DNA from: Sphingopyxis sp. UBA6723
Lineage (GTDB): Bacteria; Pseudomonadota; Alphaproteobacteria; Sphingomonadales; Sphingomonadaceae
Assembly (NCBI RefSeq): GCF_002454115.1
Contig: NZ_DKIH01000010.1
Coordinates: 62,001-126,000 of the forward strand
DNA length: 64,000 nt
Direction: 5' to 3'
The stretch's first letter is position 1, and every line of letters starts with the position of its first letter. The notes under the pieces are model-generated. The model was not told the origin of the DNA, made no database searches, and was given only the letters and a program-made list of their open reading frames with translations. The translations under genes and the position numbers were made by a program. This document shows positions 1 to 8,507 of the stretch, piece by piece.

Positions 1-1
1 A

Positions 2-1999
2 ACACTGTCCGATCCCTATCACTGGCTGAAGGACGAGAGCTATCCGGTGATCGATGACAAGGACGTGCTCGATTATGTGAAAGCGGAAAACGCCTATTTC
101 GATGCCGCAATGAAACCGCATGCGGCACTCGTCGAAACGCTGTTCCAGGAAATGAAGGGCCGGATCAAGGAAGCCGATTCAAGCGTGCCGCAAAAGGACG
201 GCGATTGGATCTATTGGGTCGAATATGAGGACGGCGCCGAATATAAGAAATGGTATCGCAAACCCGTCGCGGGCGGTGACGCGGTCCTGATCCTCGACGA
301 AGTCGCGATGGCGAAGGACAAGGAGTATTTCCGCCTGTCCGACGTGGCGGTCAGCCCCAATGGCAAGCTGATGGCCTATGCGGTCGACGACAATGGCTCC
401 GAACGCTTCGAAGTCCGCTTCACCGACCTGACCACCGGCAAGGCGCTGCCCGACGTCATCCCCGGCACCCTGTCGTCGCTGGTGTGGACCGAGAACAGCG
501 ACGCACTGCTCTACGGCCTCGCCAACGAAAACTGGCGCACCGATAATGTCCATGTCCATTATCTTGGTACCCCGGTGAGCGAGGATGTCCGCATCTACAA
601 GGAAGCCGACATCGGTTTCGGGGTCGGCATCGGCAAGACCGCCGACGATGCCTATATCGTGATTGCGACCGGCGATAACGAAACCAGCGAGGTCTATCTG
701 CTCCCCGCCGACGACCCGGGCGCCGAGCCGATGCTGGTGTCGGCGCGCAAGAAAGGCCGCGAATACAGCGTCGATGTGCGCGAAAAAACGCTCTATATTT
801 ATACCAACGACGAACATGCCAATTTCCGCATCGCCACGGCCAGCCTCGACAAGCCCGGCGAATGGAAAACGCTGATCCCCGGTTCGGACGCGACCTACAT
901 CACCGGGCTCGCGATCTTCCGCGACTATTTCGTCCTCGAGGCGCGCGAAAAGGGCGTCGATCAGGTCGATATCCGCAAATATGACGCGCCGCTGACCCCC
1001 GGCCGCATCCAGTTCCCCGAGACGACCTATGTCGCAGGGCTGGGCGACAATCCCGAATATCATCAGGACAAGCTGCGCCTCGATTATGAATCGATGGTCA
1101 CCCCCGACACCGTGTATGATTTCGACATTGCGAGCAAAAAACTCGAAACGCTCAAGGTTCAGGAAATTCCATCCGGTTATAATCACGACGACTATGTAAC
1201 CGAATTGGTGAACATCCCCGCGCGTGATGGCACGCCGGTGCCGGTATCGCTGGTGTACAAGAAAGGCACGCCGCGCGACGGCAGCGCGCCGATGCACCTC
1301 TATGTCTATGGCAGCTACGGCTATCGCGTGCCGCCGGGTTTCTCGACCACGCGCCTCAGCCTCGTCGATCGCGGCATGATCTATGCCATCGCGCACGTCC
1401 GCGGCGGCGACGATCTGGGCCGCGCCTGGTATCTCGCGGGCAAGACCACCGCGCGCAAGAACACCTTCAACGATTTCATCGACGTCGCCAAAGGCCTGAT
1501 CGCCGCGAAATACACCAGCGCCGGCAAAATTTCGATCGAGGGCCGCTCGGCCGGCGGACAGGTGATGGGCGTCGTCTATAACGAAGCGCCCGAATTGTGG
1601 GGCGCGGTGCTCGCGGGCGTCCCCTTTGTCGATGTGATCAACACGATGGTCGACGAAACGCTGCCGCTGACCCCTGGCGAATGGCCCGAATGGGGCAATC
1701 CGATCACCGACAAGGCGGCGTTCGACTTTATGTTGAGCTATAGCCCCTATGACAATGTGACCGCCAAAGCCTATCCGCCGATGCTGGTGTCGGCGGGGCT
1801 CAACGACCCGCGCGTGACCTATTGGGAACCGGCAAAATGGGTCGCCAAGCTGCGCGCGACGCGCACCAACGACGCGACGTTGCTGCTGCGCACCAACATG
1901 GGCGCAGGCCATGCGGGCAAATCGGGCCGCTGGGGCGCGCTACGCGAGGATGCCGAGGAATTTGCGTTCGTGCTGACGCAGTTGGGGGTGGAGAAGTAG
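2..1999 (+). CDS. ptrB: Oligopeptidase B (S9 family serine peptidase), 5'-truncated by window edge
   Basis: Prolyl-oligopeptidase-family peptidase that cleaves short peptides in the cytoplasm or periplasm, with oligopeptidase B the best match. The frame is open to the window edge and already encodes DPYHWLKDE, the usual N-terminal motif of the family, so only a short 5' part is missing and the GTG at 47 is not the true start. A beta-propeller region (to about position 1200) is followed by the alpha/beta hydrolase domain. Visible triad: Ser in GRSAGGQ (codon 1547), Asp in LNDPRV (codon 1805) and His in GAGHAGK (codon 1910). The substrate preference (basic residues versus proline) is inferred from family likeness only. 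Confidence 0.9.
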   Translation, partial: TLSDPYHWLKDESYPVIDDKDVLDYVKAENAYFDAAMKPHAALVETLFQEMKGRIKEADSSVPQKDGDWIYWVEYEDGAEYKKWYRKPVAGGDAVLILDEVAMAKDKEYFRLSDVAVSPNGKLMAYAVDDNGSERFEVRFTDLTTGKALPDVIPGTLSSLVWTENSDALLYGLANENWRTDNVHVHYLGTPVSEDVRIYKEADIGFGVGIGKTADDAYIVIATGDNETSEVYLLPADDPGAEPMLVSARKKGREYSVDVREKTLYIYTNDEHANFRIATASLDKPGEWKTLIPGSDATYITGLAIFRDYFVLEAREKGVDQVDIRKYDAPLTPGRIQFPETTYVAGLGDNPEYHQDKLRLDYESMVTPDTVYDFDIASKKLETLKVQEIPSGYNHDDYVTELVNIPARDGTPVPVSLVYKKGTPRDGSAPMHLYVYGSYGYRVPPGFSTTRLSLVDRGMIYAIAHVRGGDDLGRAWYLAGKTTARKNTFNDFIDVAKGLIAAKYTSAGKISIEGRSAGGQVMGVVYNEAPELWGAVLAGVPFVDVINTMVDETLPLTPGEWPEWGNPITDKAAFDFMLSYSPYDNVTAKAYPPMLVSAGLNDPRVTYWEPAKWVAKLRATRTNDATLLLRTNMGAGHAGKSGRWGALREDAEEFAFVLTQLGVEK

Positions 2000-2006
2000 C
2001 AGCAAT

Positions 2007-2444
2007 ATGGTCGGGATACATGGAACAGCGGTCTCGCTGGGCTTCTTTGGCGACGATCTCGATCCAGACGAAATTTCCAATCGCCTTGGAGCAACGCCGA
2101 CTTTCGGTGTTTTGAAAGGCGCTACTTGGAGGATGCCTCGCGGCAATGAGGGAATCGCCCGCACCGGATCTTGGAGGCTGCAGGTGCCGAGATCGGTCCC
2201 CGGCGACTTGCTAGGCCAGGTAGAGGCCATTTTTGCACTGCTGACGCGCGATACCGCCATTTGGCAGGAGCTTTCCGCGCGTTTTTCCGGGCGCCTTTTC
2301 TGCGGCCTTTTCCTTGAAGAAGGAAACGAAGGATTGCGAATCTGCTCCAAGACGCTGGCTGAAATCGCAGATCGTGGCTTGTATCTCGATTTCGATATCT
2401 ACGCTGCCGAGGGGAAACAAGCCGATCAAGCGGCTGATAAATAG
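2007..2444 (+). CDS. DUF4279 domain-containing protein
   Basis: 145-aa protein of unknown function with the DUF4279 look: an N-terminal LGFFGDDLDPDEISNRLG segment, then a Thr/Gly-rich strand (RTGSWRLQ) and an acidic C-terminal helix region. It starts 7 bases after the peptidase stop, so it may be co-transcribed, although no good ribosome-binding site lies at the usual distance. Its last 19 bases overlap the 3' end of the convergent HAD gene. GC content looks lower than in the neighbours (for example around 2040-2110 and 2280-2420), which may indicate transfer. No enzymatic motif is visible. Confidence 0.75.
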   Translation: MVGIHGTAVSLGFFGDDLDPDEISNRLGATPTFGVLKGATWRMPRGNEGIARTGSWRLQVPRSVPGDLLGQVEAIFALLTRDTAIWQELSARFSGRLFCGLFLEEGNEGLRICSKTLAEIADRGLYLDFDIYAAEGKQADQAADK

Positions 2445-3040
2445 CCCTGCGCGACCAAGTCGCGCGCTAGCGTCTCCGCATCGACGAACCTGTGCCCGGC
2501 GATCCCGACCGACTCGGCGCCCGCGACATTCGCTGCAACATCGTCGATGAACAGCGCGCCCGCGGGGTCGATGCCGAATCGCTCGATCGCGAGGCGATAG
2601 ATCGCGGGATCGGGCTTCATCAGCTTTTCGGTGCCGGAGACGATAATGCCCTGGAAGCGGTCGAAGATCGGCTGGGTCGGGCGGAAGCCTTCCCAGAATT
2701 CATGCCCGAAATTGGTGATCGCGAACAAAGGCACGCGCGCGGCATCGAGCCGCTCGACCAGTTCGAGGCTGCCCGGCATCGGGCCGGGGATCGTTTCGTT
2801 GAAGCGCGCCGCATAGACATCGATCAGCGGCGCATGATCGGGAAATTCCGCTTTCAGTTCGGGCAGCATCTCGGCGAGCGGGCGGCCCGCATCGTGCTGG
2901 AAATGCCACTGCGGCGTCACGACATGGGTGACGAACCATTCGAGCTCGTCCTGGTCGGCAATCAGCTTCGCGAAGAGATAGCGCAGATCCCAGTCGAACA
3001 GGACGCGGCCGACGTCGAAAATCACGCAACGGGCAATCAT
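2426..3040 (-). CDS. HAD-IA family hydrolase
   Basis: Haloacid-dehalogenase-type phosphatase of about 204 aa. Motif I is VIFDVGRVLFDWD (nucleophile Asp, with Val and Gly replacing the common DxD second position), motif II is the Thr of AITNFG, motif III the Lys of KLMKPDP, and motif IV LFIDDVAAN. I chose the ATG at 3040 because a GGAGG lies 6 bases upstream; an in-frame GTG at 3055 would add five residues. Substrate unknown; related proteins are annotated as epoxide-hydrolase N-domain-like or YihX-like sugar phosphatases. The replaced second Asp of the DxD pair makes phosphatase activity less certain. Confidence 0.85.
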   Translation of the reverse strand: MIARCVIFDVGRVLFDWDLRYLFAKLIADQDELEWFVTHVVTPQWHFQHDAGRPLAEMLPELKAEFPDHAPLIDVYAARFNETIPGPMPGSLELVERLDAARVPLFAITNFGHEFWEGFRPTQPIFDRFQGIIVSGTEKLMKPDPAIYRLAIERFGIDPAGALFIDDVAANVAGAESVGIAGHRFVDAETLARDLVAQGYLSAA

Positions 3041-3098
3041 GAAGCCTCCAGACACGCGAAAGCGCCGCCGGAAGCATCCGACGGCGTTACGCTGTTCA

Positions 3099-3127
3099 GC
3101 AAAAGCAAACGGGGCGAAAACACCCCG
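3099..3127 (-). terminator. Putative intrinsic terminator after rpmJ
   Basis: Read on the minus strand downstream of rpmJ: a CGGGG/CCCCG stem with a T-rich loop, followed by TTTGCTTTTGC. The stem is short (5-6 bp), so this is a modest candidate. Confidence 0.45.
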
Positions 3128-3137
3128 CGCTGGGGCA

Positions 3138-3263
3138 TCAGCCCTGGCGCGCCTTGAAGCGGCGGTTGGTCTTGTTGATCACATAGGTGCGGCCACGACG
3201 GCGGATAACGCGGTTATCGCGGTGGCGGTCCTTCAGCGACTTCAGGCTGTTGCGAATCTTCAT
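3138..3263 (-). CDS. rpmJ: 50S ribosomal protein L36
   Basis: 41-aa basic protein beginning MKIRNSLKSLKDRHRDNR and ending NKTNRRFKARQG. This is the zinc-finger-less (C-minus) L36 type standard in alphaproteobacteria, since no CxxC...CxxxxH pattern is present. It is a component of the large ribosomal subunit. It lies alone between the HAD gene and rpoN, with a candidate terminator downstream. It is too short for routine gene-length cutoffs, but the family match is unmistakable. Confidence 0.95.
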   Translation of the reverse strand: MKIRNSLKSLKDRHRDNRVIRRRGRTYVINKTNRRFKARQG

Positions 3264-3364
3264 GATCTCTGTCCGTAAATCTTGGCGTGTTGACGCGAAG
3301 CGGCGCAACTATGGGGATGCGCCGAAAAAGTCAACTGTCGCATGGAGTGCTAACGGCTCAAAAA

Positions 3365-3530
3365 GTTCACGCGGAGACGCGGAGGCGCGGAGAAGAGGAT
3401 ATTCGCGCAGAGAGCGCAGAGTCCGCAGAGAGAGAAAAGGGCGGCAAAGCCGCCAATCTCCTTCTTCCTCCGCGGCTCTGCGGCTCCGCGTGAACCAAAA
3501 TTCTCTGCGATCTCTGCGCCTCTGCGCGAA
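3365..3530. repeat. Complex interleaved inverted repeat (GCGGAGACGCGG / GCGCAGAGGCGC type)
   Basis: Segment A (3365-3399) and the related segment B (3402-3436) are followed by a short GGCGGCAAAGCCGCC hairpin (3440-3454). Then come reverse complements of A (about 3460-3495) and B (about 3501-3530). The order A-B-hairpin-A'-B' is interleaved, not simply nested. It fills the gap between rpmJ and rpoN and resembles non-autonomous intergenic repeats seen in sphingomonad genomes. Confidence 0.8.
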
Positions 3531-3537
3531 TCAAATT

Positions 3538-5007
3538 CTATCCCGCCAGCGCTTTCTGCCGCCGCCTTTGTACCGAAGATCCAAACCCCATCGCCTCGCG
3601 GTACTTCACCACCGTGCGCCGCGCGATGTCATGGCCCTCGGCCGACAATTTCTGCGCGATCGTCTCGTCGGACAGGATCGCCTTGGCATCCTCGGCCTCG
3701 ATCATCGCCTTGATCCGGCTCTTGATCGATTCGGACGACACTGCGCCGTCGCCCTCGGTCGCCGAAATACCGCTGGAAAAGAAATATTTCAGTTCGAACA
3801 GCCCGCGCGCGCAGCTGAGATATTTGTTGCTGGTGACGCGGCTGACGGTCGATTCGTGCATCCCGATCTCCTCGGCGACCTGGCGCAAGGTCAGCGGGCG
3901 CATATGCGCGACGCCGTGCAGGAAAAACCCCTCCTGTTGTTTGACGATCGCGCTCGCGACCTTGACGATCGTGCGCTGGCGCTGGTCGAGCGCGCGGACC
4001 AGCCAGTTGGCACTCGCCAGCTGTTCGGACAGCCACGCCTTGCTCTTCGCCGCCGCCCCCGTCGCCAGTTCGGTGTAGTAACGCCGATTGACGAGCAGCC
4101 GCGGCAGGGTGCCGCTGTTGATCTCGACCGCCCAGCCTTTGGCGGTCTGGCGAATGAACAGGTCGGGGACGACCGCCTGCGCCCTATCACCGCCGAATTT
4201 CAGCCCCGGCTTGGGGTCATAACCCCGCAATTCGCGAATCATGTCGGCGAGATCCTCGTCATCGACGCCGCAGATGCGTTTGAGCTGCGGAAAGGCGCCT
4301 TTGGCGACCAGATCGAGATGCGCGATCATCGTCGCCATCGCGGGGTCGTAGCGGTCGGCCTCGCGCGCCTGAATCGCGATGCATTCGGCCAGATCGCGGC
4401 CGCCAACCCCCGACGGGTCGAAACACTGCACCCCCGCGAGCACGCTCTCGACCAGCGCGAGCGGTACCCCAAGCCGCTGCGCGACCTCGGCCAGGTCGGC
4501 GCGCAGATAGCCGGTCTCGTCGATCAGCGCGACGAGCTGCTCGGCGATCATCGCTTCCAGCCCGCCGAAACGCTCGCCGACCTGCGCGAGCAGATGGCCG
4601 TGCAGCGTCTCGTCCTCGCCCGCGAAGCTGTCGAAATCGATGCCCTCGCTGTCGCTGCCCGACAGGCCGACACTGTCGCTGGCGCTGTCGTGGTGAAAGC
4701 TTTCGGCGGTCATATCGACGTCGAGATCGTTGGCGGTGCCGCTATCGGACGACAGGGCATGGTCGGCATCGAGCGCCGCCGCCTCGGTCACCGGCGCGTC
4801 GTCACCCGGACCGTCATTCGTGTCGCCCGCGCTGCCGTCGCTATCGCCGGGCGTCGCATCGAGCAAAGGATTGCCCTCGAGCGCCTCGGCCAGATAGGTT
4901 TCGAGTTCGAGGTTCGACAGCGCCAGCAGCTTGATCGCCTGCTGCAACTGCGGCGTCATCACCAGCGATTGCGACTGGCGGAGATCGAGGCGCGGACCCA
5001 ACGCCAT
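3538..5007 (-). CDS. rpoN: RNA polymerase sigma-54 factor
   Basis: 489-aa sigma-54, which directs RNA polymerase to -24/-12 promoters and needs AAA+ activators. Region I is present (LRQSQSLVMTPQLQQAIKLL near the N-terminus), then an acidic region II (about residues 50-120), the core-binding domain, an HTH (VAEEIGMHESTVSRVTSNKY) and a C-terminal RpoN box ARRTVVKYRE. The canonical box is ARRTVAKYRE, so there is one conservative change. It is encoded downstream of lptB, the conserved alphaproteobacterial order, with a palindromic repeat in the 139-bp gap that may partly separate their expression. Confidence 0.97.
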   Translation of the reverse strand: MALGPRLDLRQSQSLVMTPQLQQAIKLLALSNLELETYLAEALEGNPLLDATPGDSDGSAGDTNDGPGDDAPVTEAAALDADHALSSDSGTANDLDVDMTAESFHHDSASDSVGLSGSDSEGIDFDSFAGEDETLHGHLLAQVGERFGGLEAMIAEQLVALIDETGYLRADLAEVAQRLGVPLALVESVLAGVQCFDPSGVGGRDLAECIAIQAREADRYDPAMATMIAHLDLVAKGAFPQLKRICGVDDEDLADMIRELRGYDPKPGLKFGGDRAQAVVPDLFIRQTAKGWAVEINSGTLPRLLVNRRYYTELATGAAAKSKAWLSEQLASANWLVRALDQRQRTIVKVASAIVKQQEGFFLHGVAHMRPLTLRQVAEEIGMHESTVSRVTSNKYLSCARGLFELKYFFSSGISATEGDGAVSSESIKSRIKAMIEAEDAKAILSDETIAQKLSAEGHDIARRTVVKYREAMGFGSSVQRRRQKALAG

Positions 5008-5028
5008 GGCGCGCTAAATTATTTCCCG

Positions 5029-5118
5029 CCGTGCTCCCGCGAAGGCGGGAGCCCATCGCCGGTCGGTGCCATTTCGAACCCACCGGAGATGGGTCCCCGC
5101 CTTCGCGGGGACACACGG
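5029..5118. repeat. Palindromic intergenic repeat with CCCGCGAAGGCGGG cores
   Basis: The arms 5029-5063 and 5082-5118 are imperfect reverse complements (CCGTG-TCCCGCGAAGGCGGGAGCCCAT...). Each arm contains its own smaller palindrome (CTCCCGCGAAGGCGGGAG and CCCCGCCTTCGCGGGG). It lies between lptB and rpoN. The structure is typical of REP/BIME-like elements. Confidence 0.8.
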
Positions 5119-5146
5119 AAACTTTTCTGGCGGCGGGCCGCAAAAC

Positions 5147-5965
5147 TCACAACGAGAAACCCTCGCCCAGATACAGCCGCCGCACTTCGGGGTCGGCGAC
5201 CAGCTCCTCGGGCGAACCCGCGAGCAGCACCTTGCCGTCGTAAATGATGCAGGCGCGGTCGACGAGGTCGAGCGTTTCGCGGACATTGTGATCGGTGATC
5301 AGCACCCCGATGCCGCGCGTCTTCAGATCGGCAACGAGGTCGCGAATGTCGCTGATCGACAGCGGATCGATCCCGGCAAAAGGCTCGTCGAGCAGCATGA
5401 TCGACGGGTTGGCGGCGAGCGCGCGGGCGATTTCGGCGCGGCGCCGTTCGCCGCCCGACAGCGCCATCGCCGCCGAATCGCGCAGCCGGGTCAGGCCGAA
5501 TTCGTCGAGCAATTCTTCGAGCCGCCGTTCGCGCGACACCTTGTCGGGCTCCGCGAGTTCGAGCACCGCGCTGATATTTTGCGCCACGGTCATACCGCGA
5601 AAGATCGATGTTTCCTGCGGCAGATAGCCGAGGCCGAGGATGGCGCGGCGGTACATCGGCAGCGCGGTAATATCCGCGCCGTCGAGCATGATGCGCCCGG
5701 CGTCAGGCTTCACCAGCCCCATGATCGAATAGAAACAGGTCGTCTTGCCCGCGCCGTTCGGGCCGAGCAGGCCGACAACCTCGCCCTTGCCGACCGACAG
5801 CGACACGTCGGACAATACGGTGCGCTTGTCATAGCTTTTGGCGATCGAAATCACCGCGAGGCCATTGCCCGACGCGGCGTCGTCGCGCGCGTGTGCGCGA
5901 TGTTCGGCAATGCCGTGGTCGCTGTCGGCGATCAGCGTGGCCGGGGTCGCTTCGTCATGGGTCAT
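5147..5965 (-). CDS. lptB: LPS export ABC transporter ATP-binding protein LptB
   Basis: ATPase that powers extraction of lipopolysaccharide from the inner membrane with LptFG. Motifs in order: Walker A GPNGAGKTT, Q-loop GYLPQETSIF, signature LSGGERRRAEIAR, Walker B IMLLDEP and H-loop ITDH. The 272-aa length exceeds the roughly 240-aa family norm because of an N-terminal extension of about 35 residues (MTHDEATPATLIADSDHGIA...). An internal start is possible but no better ATG is apparent. rpoN lies downstream. Confidence 0.95.
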   Translation of the reverse strand: MTHDEATPATLIADSDHGIAEHRAHARDDAASGNGLAVISIAKSYDKRTVLSDVSLSVGKGEVVGLLGPNGAGKTTCFYSIMGLVKPDAGRIMLDGADITALPMYRRAILGLGYLPQETSIFRGMTVAQNISAVLELAEPDKVSRERRLEELLDEFGLTRLRDSAAMALSGGERRRAEIARALAANPSIMLLDEPFAGIDPLSISDIRDLVADLKTRGIGVLITDHNVRETLDLVDRACIIYDGKVLLAGSPEELVADPEVRRLYLGEGFSL

Positions 5966-6051
5966 GCTGGATCGCTTCCTGAAGACATATGCAGGGGCGT
6001 TACCCGAGGAGCGCCGCCAAGGTCAATCTGGCAAGATTTTTGCATCTCTAA

Positions 6052-6178
6052 AGCCCCTCCCCTTCAGGGGAGGGGTTGGGGTGGGCTCTGTCGGCGTCGC
6101 GCAAGGCCGATGGACCCCACCCGCTGCGACTAGGGAGCAAGCTCCCAAGTCTCGCTGCTCTCCCCTGAAGGGGAGGGC
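6052..6178. repeat. Inverted repeat with CCCCTCCCCTTCAGGGGAGGGG ends
   Basis: Near-palindromic ends (6053-6075 and about 6158-6178) flank an internal TAGGGAGCAAGCTCCCA hairpin. It fills the gap between pgmG and lptB. A related element lies at 12941-13098. Confidence 0.7.
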
Positions 6179-6189
6179 AAGAATTCGCC

Positions 6190-7572
6190 TTAATGCCCCG
6201 CCTGCTCCCCGCGGGCGATCCCCGACAGTGCCAGCTGTTCGTCGATCGCCGCCAGCAGCCGCGCCAAGGCTGCGTCGTCGTTTGCCTCGGCGCGCGCCAC
6301 CAGCACATCCTGCGTGTTCGACGCGCGGAGCAGCCACCAGCCGTCGTGGGTCAGCACGCGCGCGCCATCGGTGCGATCGACCTTGGCCCCCGACGCGGTC
6401 AGCCGCGCGAGAACCTCATCCACAATGGCGAATTTGCGCACCTCATCGACCTGGAAACGCAGCTCCGGCGTGTTGACCATCGGCGCCATCGCGCCGCGTA
6501 ATTCGGTGACGCTCTGCCCCAGCTTCGTCGCCGCCTCGATCAACCGCACCGCGGCATAGGGCGCGTCGTCATAGCCATAATAGCGATCGGCAAAAAACAC
6601 ATGGCCGCTCATCTCGCCCGCCAGCGGGCTGCCCGTTTCCTTCATCTTCGCCTTGATCAGGCTGTGGCCGGTTTTCCACATCAACGGCGTGCCGCCGAGT
6701 TCGGAAACCCGGTCAAACAGCGCTTGGCTCGCCTTCACATCGGCGATGATTGTCGCGCCGGGCATGTCCTGCAACAGCGCCGCGGCATAGATTTGGAGCA
6801 GCTGGTCACCCCAGATCACCCGCCCTTCGCCGTCGATCGCGCCGATCCTGTCGCCGTCTCCATCGAAAGCGACGCCGAAATCGAGGCTCCTCTCGGCGAC
6901 GAGCTTACGCAAATCGGCCAGATTCTTCTCTTCGGTTGGATCGGGATGGTGGTTCGGGAAATGACCGTCGATGTCAGTGAACAACAAATGGTGCTCGCCC
7001 GGCAACTTTGCAGTCAGCTTTTCGATCACCGTCCCCGCCGCGCCATTCCCTGCGTCCCAGCCGACCCGATAGGCGCCGCCGGCGAAACCCTCGACCAGCC
7101 GATCGACATAAGCGTCGATGATGTCGATGCTCTGCGTGGCACCTTCGCCAACTTCCCAATCCCCCGCGGCGGCCATTTCGCCGACCCGCTGAATATCGGC
7201 ACCATAAAAGGGCCGCCCCTGCATCACGAATTTGAACCCGTTATAGTCGGGGGGATTGTGGCTGCCGGTTATCTGGATGCCGCCGTCCACATCCTCGGTT
7301 GAGGCTGCATAATAGAGCATCGGCGTCGGCCCCAGCCCGACGTTCAAGGCGTCGATACCCGCGGCGTTGATCCCGGCAACCAGCGCATCGCACAGCATCG
7401 GCGACGACAGCCGCCCGTCAAAACCGACCGCCACACGCTTGCCCCCAGCGCGCGCGACCAGCGTCGCGAAGCTGCGCCCGATCGCATAGGCATCTTTGTC
7501 CGACAGCGTGTCTCCGACGACGCCGCGAATGTCATATTCGCGCAGCATCGTGGGATGGAAGATATGAGTCAT
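6190..7572 (-). CDS. pgmG: Phosphoglucomutase/phosphomannomutase (alpha-D-phosphohexomutase)
   Basis: 460-aa cytosolic mutase interconverting hexose 1- and 6-phosphates, which feeds sugar-nucleotide synthesis for LPS and exopolysaccharide. The length matches sphingomonad PgmG. Visible motifs: phosphoserine loop TGSHNPPDYNGFK, metal-binding FDGDGDRIG, sugar-binding GEMSGHVFF and phosphate-binding RASNTQD. I start at the ATG at 7572 (MTHIFHPTMLREYDIRG), with AGGA upstream; the in-frame extension to 7644 is not family-like. It follows mipZ by 28 bp and is probably in the same operon. Confidence 0.92.
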   Translation of the reverse strand: MTHIFHPTMLREYDIRGVVGDTLSDKDAYAIGRSFATLVARAGGKRVAVGFDGRLSSPMLCDALVAGINAAGIDALNVGLGPTPMLYYAASTEDVDGGIQITGSHNPPDYNGFKFVMQGRPFYGADIQRVGEMAAAGDWEVGEGATQSIDIIDAYVDRLVEGFAGGAYRVGWDAGNGAAGTVIEKLTAKLPGEHHLLFTDIDGHFPNHHPDPTEEKNLADLRKLVAERSLDFGVAFDGDGDRIGAIDGEGRVIWGDQLLQIYAAALLQDMPGATIIADVKASQALFDRVSELGGTPLMWKTGHSLIKAKMKETGSPLAGEMSGHVFFADRYYGYDDAPYAAVRLIEAATKLGQSVTELRGAMAPMVNTPELRFQVDEVRKFAIVDEVLARLTASGAKVDRTDGARVLTHDGWWLLRASNTQDVLVARAEANDDAALARLLAAIDEQLALSGIARGEQAGH

Positions 7573-7600
7573 GCGGGAATCCTGATTGGTAAAGAGAAAT

Positions 7601-8422
7601 TCAGGCGGCAGCGAACAGATCGCCGTCGGGATGGAAGCGCTCACGCGTCGGCAGGTTCAACCCGCCCATCGCCTCGCGCAGTTCCTGCCGCGCCACAACA
7701 TGACCGATGCCCATGCCGCCCAGATGCGCCTTGTCGAGCAAGGTCAGCCCGGCGGGGAACAGCTCGCGATAAATCACGCGTTCGCCCAAGCCAGGGATGA
7801 CGCGAAAGCCGACGCGGCGGGACAGCTGGCTCAGCGCCTCACCGACGCGGCGCATATTGTGAGCGTCGACATGCTGGAGGCGGTTGCGCAGGATGATCCA
7901 GTCGATCGTCCGCCCATCAGTCTTCGCGCGCGCCTTGCGCGTGTCCCAGATCAGTTCGGAATAAAAGCTCGGTCGGGTAACCTGAAACGTCTCGGGATCG
8001 ACCTGCCCGATCAGGTCGAAATCGATAAAGCTGTCGTTGATCGGGGTGACCAGCGTGTCGGCGGTCATCGCGAGGTGGCGGGCAAACACGTCATCGCGCC
8101 CCGGCGTGTCGGCGACGAAATAGTCGCAATCGGCGATCAGCCGCGCGACCTGCGCGTCGAGTTCCTCGATCGTTGTCCCTTCGAACACTTCGAACTGCGG
8201 CATCGGCAGCTCGATATCGCGGCGCTTGGCGGTGTTGGTGCGATTTTCGAGATAGCGGTGAAAGGTGCGCTGGCGCGGATCGAGATCGAGCCCGGCGACC
8301 TTCCAGCCCTGGCTGGCCAGCGCGACCGCAAAATGCACCGCGCAGGTCGATTTGCCGGTGCCGCCCTTTTCATTGGCAAAGATGATGCGGTGCGGGGCGG
8401 GTTTGGTCACGCTGTTCGTCAT
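7601..8422 (-). CDS. mipZ: Division-plane positioning ATPase MipZ
   Basis: 273-aa ParA/MinD-superfamily ATPase. In alphaproteobacteria MipZ forms a bipolar gradient on ParB and inhibits FtsZ away from midcell. It has the deviant Walker A KGGTGKST near the N-terminus (residues about 18-25), a Walker A' ADTPGRDD segment and a typical long C-terminal MipZ half. I start at the ATG at 8422 (MTNSVTKPAP), since longer in-frame starts would run into panC. It is divergent from panC and upstream of pgmG. Confidence 0.92.
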   Translation of the reverse strand: MTNSVTKPAPHRIIFANEKGGTGKSTCAVHFAVALASQGWKVAGLDLDPRQRTFHRYLENRTNTAKRRDIELPMPQFEVFEGTTIEELDAQVARLIADCDYFVADTPGRDDVFARHLAMTADTLVTPINDSFIDFDLIGQVDPETFQVTRPSFYSELIWDTRKARAKTDGRTIDWIILRNRLQHVDAHNMRRVGEALSQLSRRVGFRVIPGLGERVIYRELFPAGLTLLDKAHLGGMGIGHVVARQELREAMGGLNLPTRERFHPDGDLFAAA

Positions 8423-8507
8423 GGGCAGTTGCGATTTTCCGGTTGGCGGCGCATGGCGGCGGCGCGAGTGGTGCTGTTGCGCCGCCAATATCGGAGGCAG
8501 GGCAAGC

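Noticed and set aside
3187..5247. Long plus-strand open frame (686 codons) opposite rpoN
   Set aside because: Arg/Ala/Gly-rich shadow of the real minus-strand gene in a GC-rich genome; the opposite strand has unmistakable sigma-54 motifs.
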